Assembly (NCBI GenBank): GCA_024226315.1
Contig: JAAELT010000333.1
Location: 1-64,000 of the forward strand
Reading direction: 5' to 3'
DNA from: a bacterium
GTDB taxonomy: Bacteria; Acidobacteriota; Thermoanaerobaculia; Multivoradales; J023
Length of the DNA stretch: 64,000 nucleotides
Positions 8,574 to 17,086 of the stretch are shown in pieces; the first letter of the stretch is position 1, and the number at the start of each line of letters is the position of its first letter. A model generated the notes under the pieces. The model made no database searches. It was not told the DNA's origin and was given only the letters and a program-made list of their open reading frames with translations. The position numbers and the translations under genes were made by a program.

Positions 8574-11381
8574 CTACGGGCAGGTGGCGAAGGCCGCCGT
8601 GTCGGTGACCGCGTCGGCGGCCTGGCCGAGCGGGTTGGTGTAGGTCTTGACCTGGTCGCTCAGGGTGTCGGTGACGGTCAGGGTGTACTCGACGTCGGTG
8701 GTGGCGGCGGCGAAAACCCAGTAGTTCTCGTTGATGGCACAGCCGTCGAGCACCTTGACCAGCAGCTCCCAGTTGTCCTGGCTGAAGAAGTAGAACAGCC
8801 CTGAGTCGTCGCTTTTGGCCAGGCCGGCCCTGGGGATCGAGACCTCGCTGGCGGTTCCAGTCTCGCCGAAGAAGTTCTCCCAGGTAGTCTCGACCCGGAA
8901 GCGGTCGTCCTCCCCCAGGCAGAGGACGGTCTGGCTGGGCACGCAGGGCGGCGGCATCGCCCCCGGCGCCGGACAGTCTTCGAAGGCCGTCGTGTCGGTG
9001 ACCGCGGGCGCCGAGACGCCGACCGGATTGGCGTACGTACGGGTCTCGAAGCACTTGGTGTCGGTCACGGTGGTGGTGAGCCCGACATTGGTGGCCGAGC
9101 CGAGGAAGACCCAGAAGTGGCCGTTGAGCGCTCGGCCGTCGAGCACCTTTGCCATCATCTCCCAGTTGCCCGGGCTGAAGAAGCCGATCGCGGCCGAGTC
9201 CCGCGAGGCGAGCAGGGCGCCCTCTTCGGTCTCGGTCGGAACGACCGCGATCTTGCCCGGCCCGGTGGCGCCCACGAAGTCGCGCCACTCGACCTCCACC
9301 TTGAATCGGCCGCCCTGGAGCGCCAGGGCCGTCTGGTCTGTGACCAGGCGGTTCTCGAACACGCCACCGCCGCGAGTTCCCGCGTACAGAGTGGAAGGCG
9401 TCGTCGGGTCGATGACCAGGCCGGAGACCGCGCGGGGCAGCAGGCCGTCGACCAGAGTGGTCCAGGTGGCGCCGCCGTCGGTGCTGCGATAGAGGCCTTC
9501 GCCGCCGCCGAATTCCTGGTCGCCGAAACCCCCGGCATAGAGGGTGGTGGGAGTCAGGGGATCGATCGCCAGCGTCTGTACGTCGCTGAAATCGAAGAGT
9601 GGGTCGTTGTTGAGGGAGGTCCAGGAGTCGCCGCCGTCGTCGCTGCGGTAGACGCCGCCGAGGCCGAGCCCGCCGGGCAGCCCGGCATAGACGGTGTTCG
9701 GGTTCTGTGGATCGATCGCCAGAGCAGTGACCGTGGCATCGTCCGGCAGCTCGGTGAGGCCGTTGTTGGACTGGCTCCAGGTGGTGCCTCGATCCGTGCT
9801 CTTGAACAGGCCCGCGCGGCCGCCGGCATAGAGGATGGTCGGGGTGTGTGGATCGACCGCCAGGGTCACGACCAGCATCGACTCGGGTAGACCGGCGTTG
9901 GCAGCCTCCCAGGAGGCGCCGCCGTCGACGCTCCGGAAGACCCTGACGCCGAAGCTGCCGACGATCGTACCGGCGTAGAGGATGTCGGGATCTCGCGGGT
10001 CGACCGCCAGAGAATAGACGAAGAGGCCGAGCAGGCCTTCGTTGGCCGGGTTCCACTGGCCGCCGCCGTCGGTGCTCTTGAAAACCCCGCCGCCCGCGGT
10101 CCCGGCATAGAGGGTGTCGGGGGTCAGGGGATCGACCGCCAGGGCCGCGATTAGGAGGTTGTCGAGGCCCTCGTTGATCGCGTTCCAGGCAGCGCCACCG
10201 TCGGTGCTCTTGAAGACCCCGCCGCCCACGATCCCGGCATAGAGGGTGGTGGGGGTCTGGGGATCGATCGCCAGGCTGTCCACGCGGGCCGCGACGATCC
10301 CGTCGCTCAGGGCATTCCACGTGGCGCCGCCGTCGATGCTTTTGAGCACGCCGTTTGCGAAGTGTCCGAGATAGAGCGTAGTGGGCGTCTGCGGGTCGAT
10401 CACCAGGGTCCCGTTGTACCCACCCGTGGGACCGCTGCCGGTGTCGTTCCAGGTGCCGCCGCCGTCTGTGCTCTCGAAGATCGGTCCGGAGAAAGTGTCG
10501 GCATAGAGGGTCGTGGACGTCTGTGGATCGATCGCCAGGTTCACGACGTTGTCGTCGAGCAGACCGGTGCTGGCGGTGCTCCATGTGCTTCCGCCGTCGA
10601 TACTCTTGAAGACGCCGCTGTCGGTGGTACCGGCATAGAGGGTGGTGGGCGTCTGCGGATCGATCGCCAGGACCGAGATGGACAAGGAGGTGAGACCGTT
10701 GTTGGCGGCGTTCCACGTGTCACCGCCGTCTGTGCTCTTGTACACCCCGCCGAAGAAAGTGACGGCATAGATGTTGGTGGGCGTCTGTGGATCGACTGCC
10801 AGCTTCAAGACGGTGAAGCCGTCGAGCGCGAGGGGGTCGCCCGCGCGGCTCCACGAGTCGCCGCCGTCGGTAGTCTTGTATACCCCGGCGTCGGCTCCCG
10901 CGTAGAGGGTGGTGGGAGTTTGAGGATCAATCGCCAGGGCCACGACGCCGGGCGACGGCGGCGAGGTCTTGCCGGCCAGGAGGGGAAGGAAGAGGCCGCC
11001 TGAGGCGGCGCTCCAGGTGTCGCCGCCGTCGGTACTCTTGAACAAGCCGTCGGGCAGGGCGGTCCCGGCGTAGAGCGTGGTGGGGTTCTGCGGATCGATC
11101 ACCAGGTTCAGGATCGTGCGGTCGGTGAGGCCGCCTGAGGCGGCGCTCCAGGTGGCGCCGCCGTCGACGCTCTTGAACACCCCGATGCCGGTTCCGCTGC
11201 TTCCGGTACCCGTGCCGGCATAGATGGTGGTGGGGGTCTGCGGGTCGATCGCCAGGGCCGAGATCGAGCCCCCCATCGGCCCTTCGGCCGTCCACTCGTC
11301 GAGGCCGGCATCGGCGGCGCCGCCGGACAGTGCCAAGACGGCCGTGATCGCTACGACTCTCAGATGGTTCCTTGTACGCAT
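8574..11381 (-). CDS. Secreted 14-blade BNR propeller protein with doubled C-terminal domain (copy 1)
   Basis: A 935-residue exported protein. The ATG used here is preceded by GGAGGG and starts the signal peptide MRTRNHLRVVAITAVLALSG. I count 14 repeats of about 45-50 residues, each with a xxAIDPQTPTTLYAGT strand followed by GVFKSTDGGATW, which would form two seven-bladed propellers. After residue ~690 come two copies of a ~110-residue domain. Each copy begins (K/R)F(K/R)VE(V/T)xW, has G(F/L)FxFxxxNWExxxKVLDG and WVF in the middle, and ends in TxxFxxCP. The function is unknown; an extracellular adhesin or scaffold is a guess. It is the downstream member of a tandem pair with the next gene, about 45 bases away, so they are probably co-transcribed. 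Confidence 0.85.
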   Translation of the reverse strand: MRTRNHLRVVAITAVLALSGGAADAGLDEWTAEGPMGGSISALAIDPQTPTTIYAGTGTGSSGTGIGVFKSVDGGATWSAASGGLTDRTILNLVIDPQNPTTLYAGTALPDGLFKSTDGGDTWSAASGGLFLPLLAGKTSPPSPGVVALAIDPQTPTTLYAGADAGVYKTTDGGDSWSRAGDPLALDGFTVLKLAVDPQTPTNIYAVTFFGGVYKSTDGGDTWNAANNGLTSLSISVLAIDPQTPTTLYAGTTDSGVFKSIDGGSTWSTASTGLLDDNVVNLAIDPQTSTTLYADTFSGPIFESTDGGGTWNDTGSGPTGGYNGTLVIDPQTPTTLYLGHFANGVLKSIDGGATWNALSDGIVAARVDSLAIDPQTPTTLYAGIVGGGVFKSTDGGAAWNAINEGLDNLLIAALAVDPLTPDTLYAGTAGGGVFKSTDGGGQWNPANEGLLGLFVYSLAVDPRDPDILYAGTIVGSFGVRVFRSVDGGASWEAANAGLPESMLVVTLAVDPHTPTILYAGGRAGLFKSTDRGTTWSQSNNGLTELPDDATVTALAIDPQNPNTVYAGLPGGLGLGGVYRSDDGGDSWTSLNNDPLFDFSDVQTLAIDPLTPTTLYAGGFGDQEFGGGEGLYRSTDGGATWTTLVDGLLPRAVSGLVIDPTTPSTLYAGTRGGGVFENRLVTDQTALALQGGRFKVEVEWRDFVGATGPGKIAVVPTETEEGALLASRDSAAIGFFSPGNWEMMAKVLDGRALNGHFWVFLGSATNVGLTTTVTDTKCFETRTYANPVGVSAPAVTDTTAFEDCPAPGAMPPPCVPSQTVLCLGEDDRFRVETTWENFFGETGTASEVSIPRAGLAKSDDSGLFYFFSQDNWELLVKVLDGCAINENYWVFAAATTDVEYTLTVTDTLSDQVKTYTNPLGQAADAVTDTAAFATCP

Positions 11382-11426
11382 GACTCCCTCCGGTCTCTCG
11401 TAATGCCCATTCAACGGTCGGGACCG

Positions 11427-14210
11427 CTACGGACAGGTGGCGAAAGCATTCGTGTCGGTGATCGCGTCGGCGGCCTGGCCGAGCGGGTTGGTGTAGGTTC
11501 GCACCTGGTCGTTCAGGGTGTCGGTGACGGTCAGCGTGTATTCGACGTTGGTGGTGGCGGCGGCGAAAACCCAGTAGTTCTCGTTGATGGCACAGCCGTC
11601 GAGCACCTTGACCAGCAGCTCCCAGTTGTCCTGGCTGAAGAAGTAGAAGAGCCCCGAGTCGTTGCTCCTGGCCAGACCGGCCCTGGGGATCGATACCTCG
11701 CTGGCGGTTCCAGTCTCGCCGAAGAAGTTCTCCCAGGTGGTCTCGACTCGGAAGCGGTTGTCCTCACCCAGGCAGAGGACGGTCTCGCTGGGCACGCAGG
11801 GCGGCGGCATTGCCCCGGGCGCCGGACAGTCGTCGAAGGCCGTCGTGTCGGTGACCGCGGGCGCCGACACGCCCACCGGATTGGTGTACGTGCGGGTCTC
11901 GGCACACCTGGTGTCGGTGACGGTGGTGGTGAACCCGACGTTGGTGGCCGAGGCCAGGAAGACCCAGAAGTGGTCGTTGAGCGCCCGGCCGTCGAGCACC
12001 TTGGCCGTCATCTCCCAGTTGCCCGGGCTGAAGAAGCCGGTCGCGGCCGAGTCCCGCGAGGCGAGGATGGCGCCCTCGTCGGTCTCGGTGGGGACGACCG
12101 CGATCTTCCCCGGCCCGGTGGCGTCCATGAAATCGCGCCATTCGACCTCCACCTTGAACCGGCCGCCCTGGAGCACCAGGACCGTCTGATCGGTGACCAG
12201 GCGGTTCTCGAACACGCCGCCGCCGCGAGTTCCCGCGTACAGAGTGGAGGGTGTCGTGGGGTCGATGACAAGGGATCTGACAGCGGCGGGAATCAGACCG
12301 TCGACCAGGGTGGTCCAGGTGGCGCCGCTGTCGGTGCTGCGATAGAAACCGTCGCCGCCGCCGAAGGACTGATCGCTGATACCCCCGGCATAGACGGTAG
12401 TGGGTGTCAGGGGATCGATCGCAAGCGCCTGTACGTCGCTGAAGTCGTTCAGCGGGCCGTTGTTGAGGGACGTCCAGGTGGCGCCGGCGTCGTCGCTGCG
12501 GTAGACGCCGCCAAGGCCGAGCCCGCCGAGCAGCCCGGCATAGAGGGTGGTGGGAGTCTGCGGATCGATCGCCATGGCATTGACCCCGACGCTTTCAGGG
12601 TGGTCGGTGAGGCCGTCGTTGGCGGGGCTCCAGGTATCGCCTCGATCGGTGCTCTTGTACACCCCGCCGAAGATGCCCGCATAGAGGGTGGTGGGGGTCT
12701 GGGGGTCGATCGCCCAGGCGCCGACCCGGGTCGACGGGGGCAGGCCGCCGTCGATGAGCTCCCAACTGGCGCCGCCGTCGATGCTGCGAAACGCCCCGCT
12801 GCCGAACGTGCCGGGGTTGGTGCCGGCGTAGAGGATGTCGGGGTCTTGCGGGTCCATCGCCAGGGAGAAGACGTCGAGGTCGAGCAGGCCCGCGTTCGTC
12901 GGGCTCCACAGGCCGCCGGCATCGGTGCTCTTGAAGACCCCGCCGCCAGTGGTCGCGGCATAGAGGGTGGTCGGGGTCTCGGGATCGACCGCCAGGGCCT
13001 CGATTCCGTCGTTGGAGAGGCCGGTGCTGGCGGCGCTCCACGAGGCGCCGCGGTCGACGCTCTTGAGCACGTTCGCGAACGTTCCGGCATAGAGAATGTT
13101 GGGGGCCTGCGGATCGATCGCCAGGCTGGCCACGCGGGCCGCGACGATTCCCTGGTTGGTCGCGTTCCACTGGCCACCGCCGTCGGTACTCTTGAAGACA
13201 CCCTCGATGGAGTGTCCGGCATAGAGGGTGGCGGGGGTCTGTGGGTCGATCGCCACGACCCGGTTCAGACTGTTCTGGAGGCCGCCGCCGGTGGCGTTCC
13301 AGGTGTCGCCGCCGTCGGTGCTCTTGAACACACCCTCGCCGGCGAGGCCGGCATAGAGGTTGGCGGGGGTCTGTGGATCGATCGCCAATCCCCAGGCGTC
13401 GTTGTCGGGCAAGCCGCTGTTCGTGGCGGCCCACAGGCCGCCTCCGTTGGTCGTTTTGAAGACTCCGCCCATGAAGGTGCTGGCATAGACGGTGGCAGGG
13501 TTCTGCGGGTCGATCGCCAGGCCGGAGATCCAGACAGCCGTCAGGCCGTCGTTGACGATCGTCCACACGCCGCCGCCGGTAATGCTCTTGTAGACCCCCG
13601 AGGGAGTCCCGGCATAGAGGGTGGTCGGCGTCTGGGGGTCGATCACCAGGGCCTCGATGCCGACCTCGAAATCGCCCACGGAGCTCCAGTTGGCTCCGCC
13701 GTCCGTGCTCCTGTACACCCCCAGACCGTATCGCCCGGCGTAGAGAGTGGCCGGGGTCTGCGGATCGATCGCCAGGGTCAGGACGTCGGGCACGGGCGGC
13801 GAGGACTTGGGCGCGCGGTTGAACAGACCCTCGCTGGCTAGGCTCCAGGTCACGCCACCGTCGGTGCTCTTGAACACCCCGTCGGAAAAGGTGGCGGCGT
13901 AAAGGGTGGAGGGCGTCTGGGGATCGATCGCCAGGGCCATGATGGTGAGTTGGGTGAGGCCGTCGTTGGCAGCGCTCCAGGTAGTGCCTCCGTCGGTGCT
14001 CTTGAACACCCCGATGCCCGTTCCGGCCGTTCCGATACCGGTCCCGGCATAGATGGTGGTCGGGGTCTGCGGATCGATCGCCAACGTGTAGATCGCGCCT
14101 CCGAAAGGCCCTTCGGCCGTCCACTCGTCGAGCCCCGCGTGGGCCGCGGCGCCGACCAGTGCCAGGACGATCGTGATCGAAGCGACTCGTAGATGGATCG
14201 TTGCGCGCAT
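11427..14210 (-). CDS. Secreted 14-blade BNR propeller protein with doubled C-terminal domain (copy 2)
   Basis: A 927-residue paralog of the gene downstream, with the same architecture: signal peptide (MRATIHLRVASITIVLALVG), 14 Asp-box repeats and two tandem C-terminal ~110-residue domains ending in FATCP. The start is supported by GAGGAGGG seven bases before the ATG. The two paralogs are most alike in the C-terminal domains and more diverged in the propellers, where blades vary in the GVFKS(T/I)DGG loop. This suggests a tandem duplication followed by divergence of the binding surface. It is the first gene of the pair and has a plausible promoter upstream near 14,260-14,289. Confidence 0.85.
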   Translation of the reverse strand: MRATIHLRVASITIVLALVGAAAHAGLDEWTAEGPFGGAIYTLAIDPQTPTTIYAGTGIGTAGTGIGVFKSTDGGTTWSAANDGLTQLTIMALAIDPQTPSTLYAATFSDGVFKSTDGGVTWSLASEGLFNRAPKSSPPVPDVLTLAIDPQTPATLYAGRYGLGVYRSTDGGANWSSVGDFEVGIEALVIDPQTPTTLYAGTPSGVYKSITGGGVWTIVNDGLTAVWISGLAIDPQNPATVYASTFMGGVFKTTNGGGLWAATNSGLPDNDAWGLAIDPQTPANLYAGLAGEGVFKSTDGGDTWNATGGGLQNSLNRVVAIDPQTPATLYAGHSIEGVFKSTDGGGQWNATNQGIVAARVASLAIDPQAPNILYAGTFANVLKSVDRGASWSAASTGLSNDGIEALAVDPETPTTLYAATTGGGVFKSTDAGGLWSPTNAGLLDLDVFSLAMDPQDPDILYAGTNPGTFGSGAFRSIDGGASWELIDGGLPPSTRVGAWAIDPQTPTTLYAGIFGGVYKSTDRGDTWSPANDGLTDHPESVGVNAMAIDPQTPTTLYAGLLGGLGLGGVYRSDDAGATWTSLNNGPLNDFSDVQALAIDPLTPTTVYAGGISDQSFGGGDGFYRSTDSGATWTTLVDGLIPAAVRSLVIDPTTPSTLYAGTRGGGVFENRLVTDQTVLVLQGGRFKVEVEWRDFMDATGPGKIAVVPTETDEGAILASRDSAATGFFSPGNWEMTAKVLDGRALNDHFWVFLASATNVGFTTTVTDTRCAETRTYTNPVGVSAPAVTDTTAFDDCPAPGAMPPPCVPSETVLCLGEDNRFRVETTWENFFGETGTASEVSIPRAGLARSNDSGLFYFFSQDNWELLVKVLDGCAINENYWVFAAATTNVEYTLTVTDTLNDQVRTYTNPLGQAADAITDTNAFATCP

Positions 14211-14259
14211 GGTGCCCTCCTCGCAATTCCCGTGGCATGTATCGACCGGCTGTTTATGC

Positions 14260-14289
14260 TAAAATGGCATGAGCCGGGGTTCTTGTCAA
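14260..14289 (-). promoter_or_regulatory. Possible sigma-70 promoter of the propeller gene pair
   Basis: On the minus strand there is a perfect TTGACA (14,284-14,289), an 18-base spacer and ATTTTA (14,260-14,265). It is about 50 bases upstream of the start of the 14,210 gene. The area is AT-richer than its surroundings. Only the consensus match supports it. Confidence 0.45.
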
Positions 14290-14375
14290 CACCTTCATCA
14301 TGAATGCGAGAACGGCATCGGAAATGGGCCAGCGAGAGTTGCCCTGGCCGCTGCCGGGCGAGGGCGACCGGCCGC

Positions 14376-15368
14376 TCAGTATTCGATGTCGAGCTCGCCG
14401 ATGGTGGTCCGCAGATCCAGGGTCAGGGTGGGCGCGTCGTCGGGGAGGTCCCTGGCCCGCGGGCGCTCGACCGGGGTGTCCTGGAACGCCGAGCTGGTCC
14501 GCTCGTAGTCGATGCGAGCGTCCTCGGGCAGCCAGACGCGGCATGATCCTATGCCGAGCTCGACCTCGACGGTGGCGTCGTCGCGCCAGTGGCCCTTGAG
14601 ATCCAGGAACAGCTCGCCCATGCTGTGAGCGACTTCCACCGCGACCGGGCTGGCCTCGCCCAGGCCGCGGATTTCGACGCTGCCCATCGAAGAATCGGCG
14701 CGGAATGTCTCCATCGGGAACGGCAGCGGGTCGCGGAACTCGACGAAGTGGTCACCGGTGCCCAGCTCGAGGTCGACCTTGCGCAGCCACAAGCCGCTCA
14801 GATCAGCCTCGAATTCCCCCATCCCGACCTCGCCGACCAGGTCGATCCGGTGGCCGCGCGGGATGATGATCTCGACCTCGTTGTTGACGTTCTCGCCGGC
14901 GCCACTGAAGATCAGGTCCAGCCAACCCCGGCGAGCGCCGAAGCCCACCTCGTAAACCCAGCCACCGTCCTCGGAGCTTTGAAACTCCTCGCGCAGCTCG
15001 AAGGTGCCGGCATCGTAGTCCGCCTCGACCCGGATCGGCTCACCGGCGGGGCCGGGCCGGATGACGAACTCGCCCATCCTGAGATCGAGGACGACTCGCC
15101 CGACCGGGGCCTCCTGGTCCGGGTACTCCGGCAGCTCCGGCAACGGCAGGATCTCACCGACCTGCGGCGCGTCGGGGGCCGTGGGGTAAAGCGGCGTTTC
15201 GGGCAGCGGGTGCTCCGCCTGGCGCTGCTCCGGTCTCGATTCCTGGGGCTCGGAGGCGAGGTGGATGGCGCTGACGAGGAAGATCAGGACGACGAACAGG
15301 GCCAGGATCGACAAACATCCGACGCAGCCGTATTTGAGGCATCCCGGAAATCTGCCTTTGTCGCTCAT
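14376..15368 (-). CDS. Membrane-anchored adhesin-like (DUF4097/toast-rack-like) protein
   Basis: A 330-residue protein with a short basic, Cys-containing N-terminus, one membrane helix at residues ~15-38 (LSILALFVVLIFLVSAIHLA), a Pro/Glu-rich linker to ~95, and then a long right-handed beta repeat region. The repeats (VGxxDLRMGEF, VGEVGMGEFEADLSG, SSMGSVEIRGLG, HSMGELFLDLKG, TTIGELDIEY) are the pattern of the 'putative adhesin'/LiaF-like toast-rack folds. The body should face the periplasm. A role in envelope stress sensing is known for some family members but is only inferred here. It is divergent from the cytochrome cluster and separated from it by about 175 bases. Confidence 0.7.
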   Translation of the reverse strand: MSDKGRFPGCLKYGCVGCLSILALFVVLIFLVSAIHLASEPQESRPEQRQAEHPLPETPLYPTAPDAPQVGEILPLPELPEYPDQEAPVGRVVLDLRMGEFVIRPGPAGEPIRVEADYDAGTFELREEFQSSEDGGWVYEVGFGARRGWLDLIFSGAGENVNNEVEIIIPRGHRIDLVGEVGMGEFEADLSGLWLRKVDLELGTGDHFVEFRDPLPFPMETFRADSSMGSVEIRGLGEASPVAVEVAHSMGELFLDLKGHWRDDATVEVELGIGSCRVWLPEDARIDYERTSSAFQDTPVERPRARDLPDDAPTLTLDLRTTIGELDIEY

Positions 15369-15544
15369 GATTCCATTCTCGTCTGTTCAGGTCTGCCCAG
15401 TACCAGGTCTGTCCAGCGTCACCGCATACTACGACCGCGGCCGGCGGCATGTTTCGCCGGCGAGTCGCTCCACTCCATCGCTCCAAGTACGCCGGCACAA
15501 TAACATCTCCCTGTTCGGCGGCAGAGGTGCGAGAATGGCCGCGC

Positions 15545-16057
15545 ATGCGCCTGCTCCATCTCGCGGTTTCCCTGCTGTGCTTCCTGGCACTCACCGGTGT
15601 GGGACTGTTGTTCCACTACCGGCCAGATGTCAGCGCCGGATACCTGGATCTGATCGATCTGCGTGAGGTGAGCCGCTTCGGCTTCCTCCGTGATCTACAT
15701 CTCTGGGCTTCGCACGCGGCGGTGATCGTGATCTGGCTGCACCTGCTCCGGGCAGCGCTTCGTGGCCGGGCCAGTGGCGCGCGTCGCCGCGAGTGGAGGA
15801 GCAGCGTGGTCTTGGCGGTGCTGACGCTGATGCTCGCCACCACCGGCACGTTGCTGCCCTGGGACCAGGACGCCTTCTGGGGTATCGCCACGGTATGGGC
15901 GCCAGGGGAAGCGGCCACGGCGGCCGAGTCGCCGGCCGTCGACGGCTCGACGTTACTGCGGGCCTACGTCCTGCACTGTTTCGTGTTGCCGCTCCTCTTG
16001 ACCGGGCTGGTGGCTGCCCACCTGCGGCGGAGTCGCGGGGTGGCGGAGAAGAGATGA
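15545..16057 (+). CDS. Cytochrome b6-like heme b subunit (short cytochrome b N-terminal domain)
   Basis: A 170-residue, four-helix membrane protein resembling the N-terminal half of cytochrome b. The four heme-ligand histidines are present. One pair is 14 residues apart (LHLWASHAAVIVIWLH) and the other is 15 apart (VLHCFVLPLLLTGLVAAH); the 15-residue spacing is typical of cytochrome b6 rather than of bc1 complexes. It also has the family signatures FHYRP near the start and TGTLLPWDQDAFWG, the equivalent of TGxxLPWDQxAYW. It should bind two b hemes and oxidise a quinol. Its stop overlaps the next start in ATGA, so the two are translationally coupled. The ATG at 15,545 was chosen because the first helix begins there; no strong ribosome site is seen. 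Confidence 0.85.
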   Translation: MRLLHLAVSLLCFLALTGVGLLFHYRPDVSAGYLDLIDLREVSRFGFLRDLHLWASHAAVIVIWLHLLRAALRGRASGARRREWRSSVVLAVLTLMLATTGTLLPWDQDAFWGIATVWAPGEAATAAESPAVDGSTLLRAYVLHCFVLPLLLTGLVAAHLRRSRGVAEKR

Positions 16058-17076
16058 ACGCCGTCGAGGCCCTCCTCGATTTTGTGGCCTCGCCACCCTG
16101 GCTATTCAGCCTGGCCCTGATCCTGTTCCTGGCGGGCCGGGGCTCGAGGTGGCTCTGGAGCCGAGGCGGCGGCGCGCTGCTGCTGGTGCTGGCGGCGGCG
16201 CTTCTCGCCCTCGGCCTGGCCGACGAGACGTTCCGCCACAACCTGCTTCGCCCGGAGCGCCTGCCGGTGACGGTGCTCCTGCTGTCGAGCGGCGTCCTGA
16301 TGTGGCTCGAGATGTCCAGGACAAGTCGGGGCGCGGTCGACGAGCCGCTGCCGGATCGGGGCTTCTCGTCAGCTGACGCGGGCGCGGCCACGATCGTCGG
16401 ACTCGGGCTGGTCGCCTGCGCGTGGCTGTTCCCGGCAGCGTCCGGGCCCGTGGCCGATCCGGCCTCGACACCGGATCTCGTCCGCGTCCCCTGGTTTCTT
16501 CTCGCCTTGCAGGAGCTGTCTCACTACTTCGATCCCTGGGTGCCGTATTTCGCGCTGCCGCTGCTCTTCCTGGGCCTGTTGCTGGCGTTACCTTGGCTCG
16601 GACACGAGAAGACCGCGCAACCTGGTGGCCGCTCTCTCTTTCTCTTCGGCTGGCTGTTGCTCTGGCTCCTGCCTCTGGCAGCGGCGGCTTTCTTGCGCGG
16701 CCCTCATTGGATTGCTTTCGGCCCCTTCGAAGCGTGGGACGCGACGCGCCCGCCACCCGCGCCGCCCCTTGCCTTCTCGGAGGTCTTTTGGAGTGGGTGG
16801 CTCGGCGGCATCCTGCCCGAGCGCTGGTGGCTCCGCGAGCTGCCGGGCATGCTGTTGTTGGCTGGTTACTTCCTGCTGCTGCCGCTCGCCCTGCAGCGCG
16901 TGGGCGTGACCCGGCGGGCGCTGGAGAGCTACAGCGAGTCCCTCGGGGCCTGGCGTTTTCGAGCGGCGTTGATCGCGGTGCTGGCGCTGCTGCTGGTGCC
17001 GCTCAAGATGTACGGCCGCTGGTTGCTCGACATCGGTCACTGGATCCACATCCCGGAGCTGCCGTTTGCCTTCTAG
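16054..17076 (+). CDS. Polytopic membrane subunit of the cytochrome b/c complex (subunit IV-like)
   Basis: A 340-residue integral membrane protein with about eight or nine helices. The middle stretch VPWFLLALQELSHYF followed by WVPYFALPLLFLGLLLALPWLG resembles the C-terminal domain of cytochrome b (PetD), where PEWYFLPxYxxL is the quinol-site signature. The recognisable cytochrome region is flanked by extra helices at both ends. I infer that it supplies the missing C-terminal half of cytochrome b for the gene before it. It overlaps that gene by four bases and the cytochrome c gene follows after 10 bases, so they form one operon. It has no clear heme-binding histidine pair of its own. Confidence 0.6.
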   Translation: MNAVEALLDFVASPPWLFSLALILFLAGRGSRWLWSRGGGALLLVLAAALLALGLADETFRHNLLRPERLPVTVLLLSSGVLMWLEMSRTSRGAVDEPLPDRGFSSADAGAATIVGLGLVACAWLFPAASGPVADPASTPDLVRVPWFLLALQELSHYFDPWVPYFALPLLFLGLLLALPWLGHEKTAQPGGRSLFLFGWLLLWLLPLAAAAFLRGPHWIAFGPFEAWDATRPPPAPPLAFSEVFWSGWLGGILPERWWLRELPGMLLLAGYFLLLPLALQRVGVTRRALESYSESLGAWRFRAALIAVLALLLVPLKMYGRWLLDIGHWIHIPELPFAF

Positions 17077-17086
17077 GGGAAGAGCG

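Noticed and set aside
6058..8643. Long open frame on the plus strand across alaS, and similar long frames across both propeller genes and the 22.2-23.9 kb gene
   Set aside because: They lie opposite genes with clear families and translate to low-complexity Arg/Pro/Gly/Ala-rich proteins; high G+C keeps such shadow frames open.
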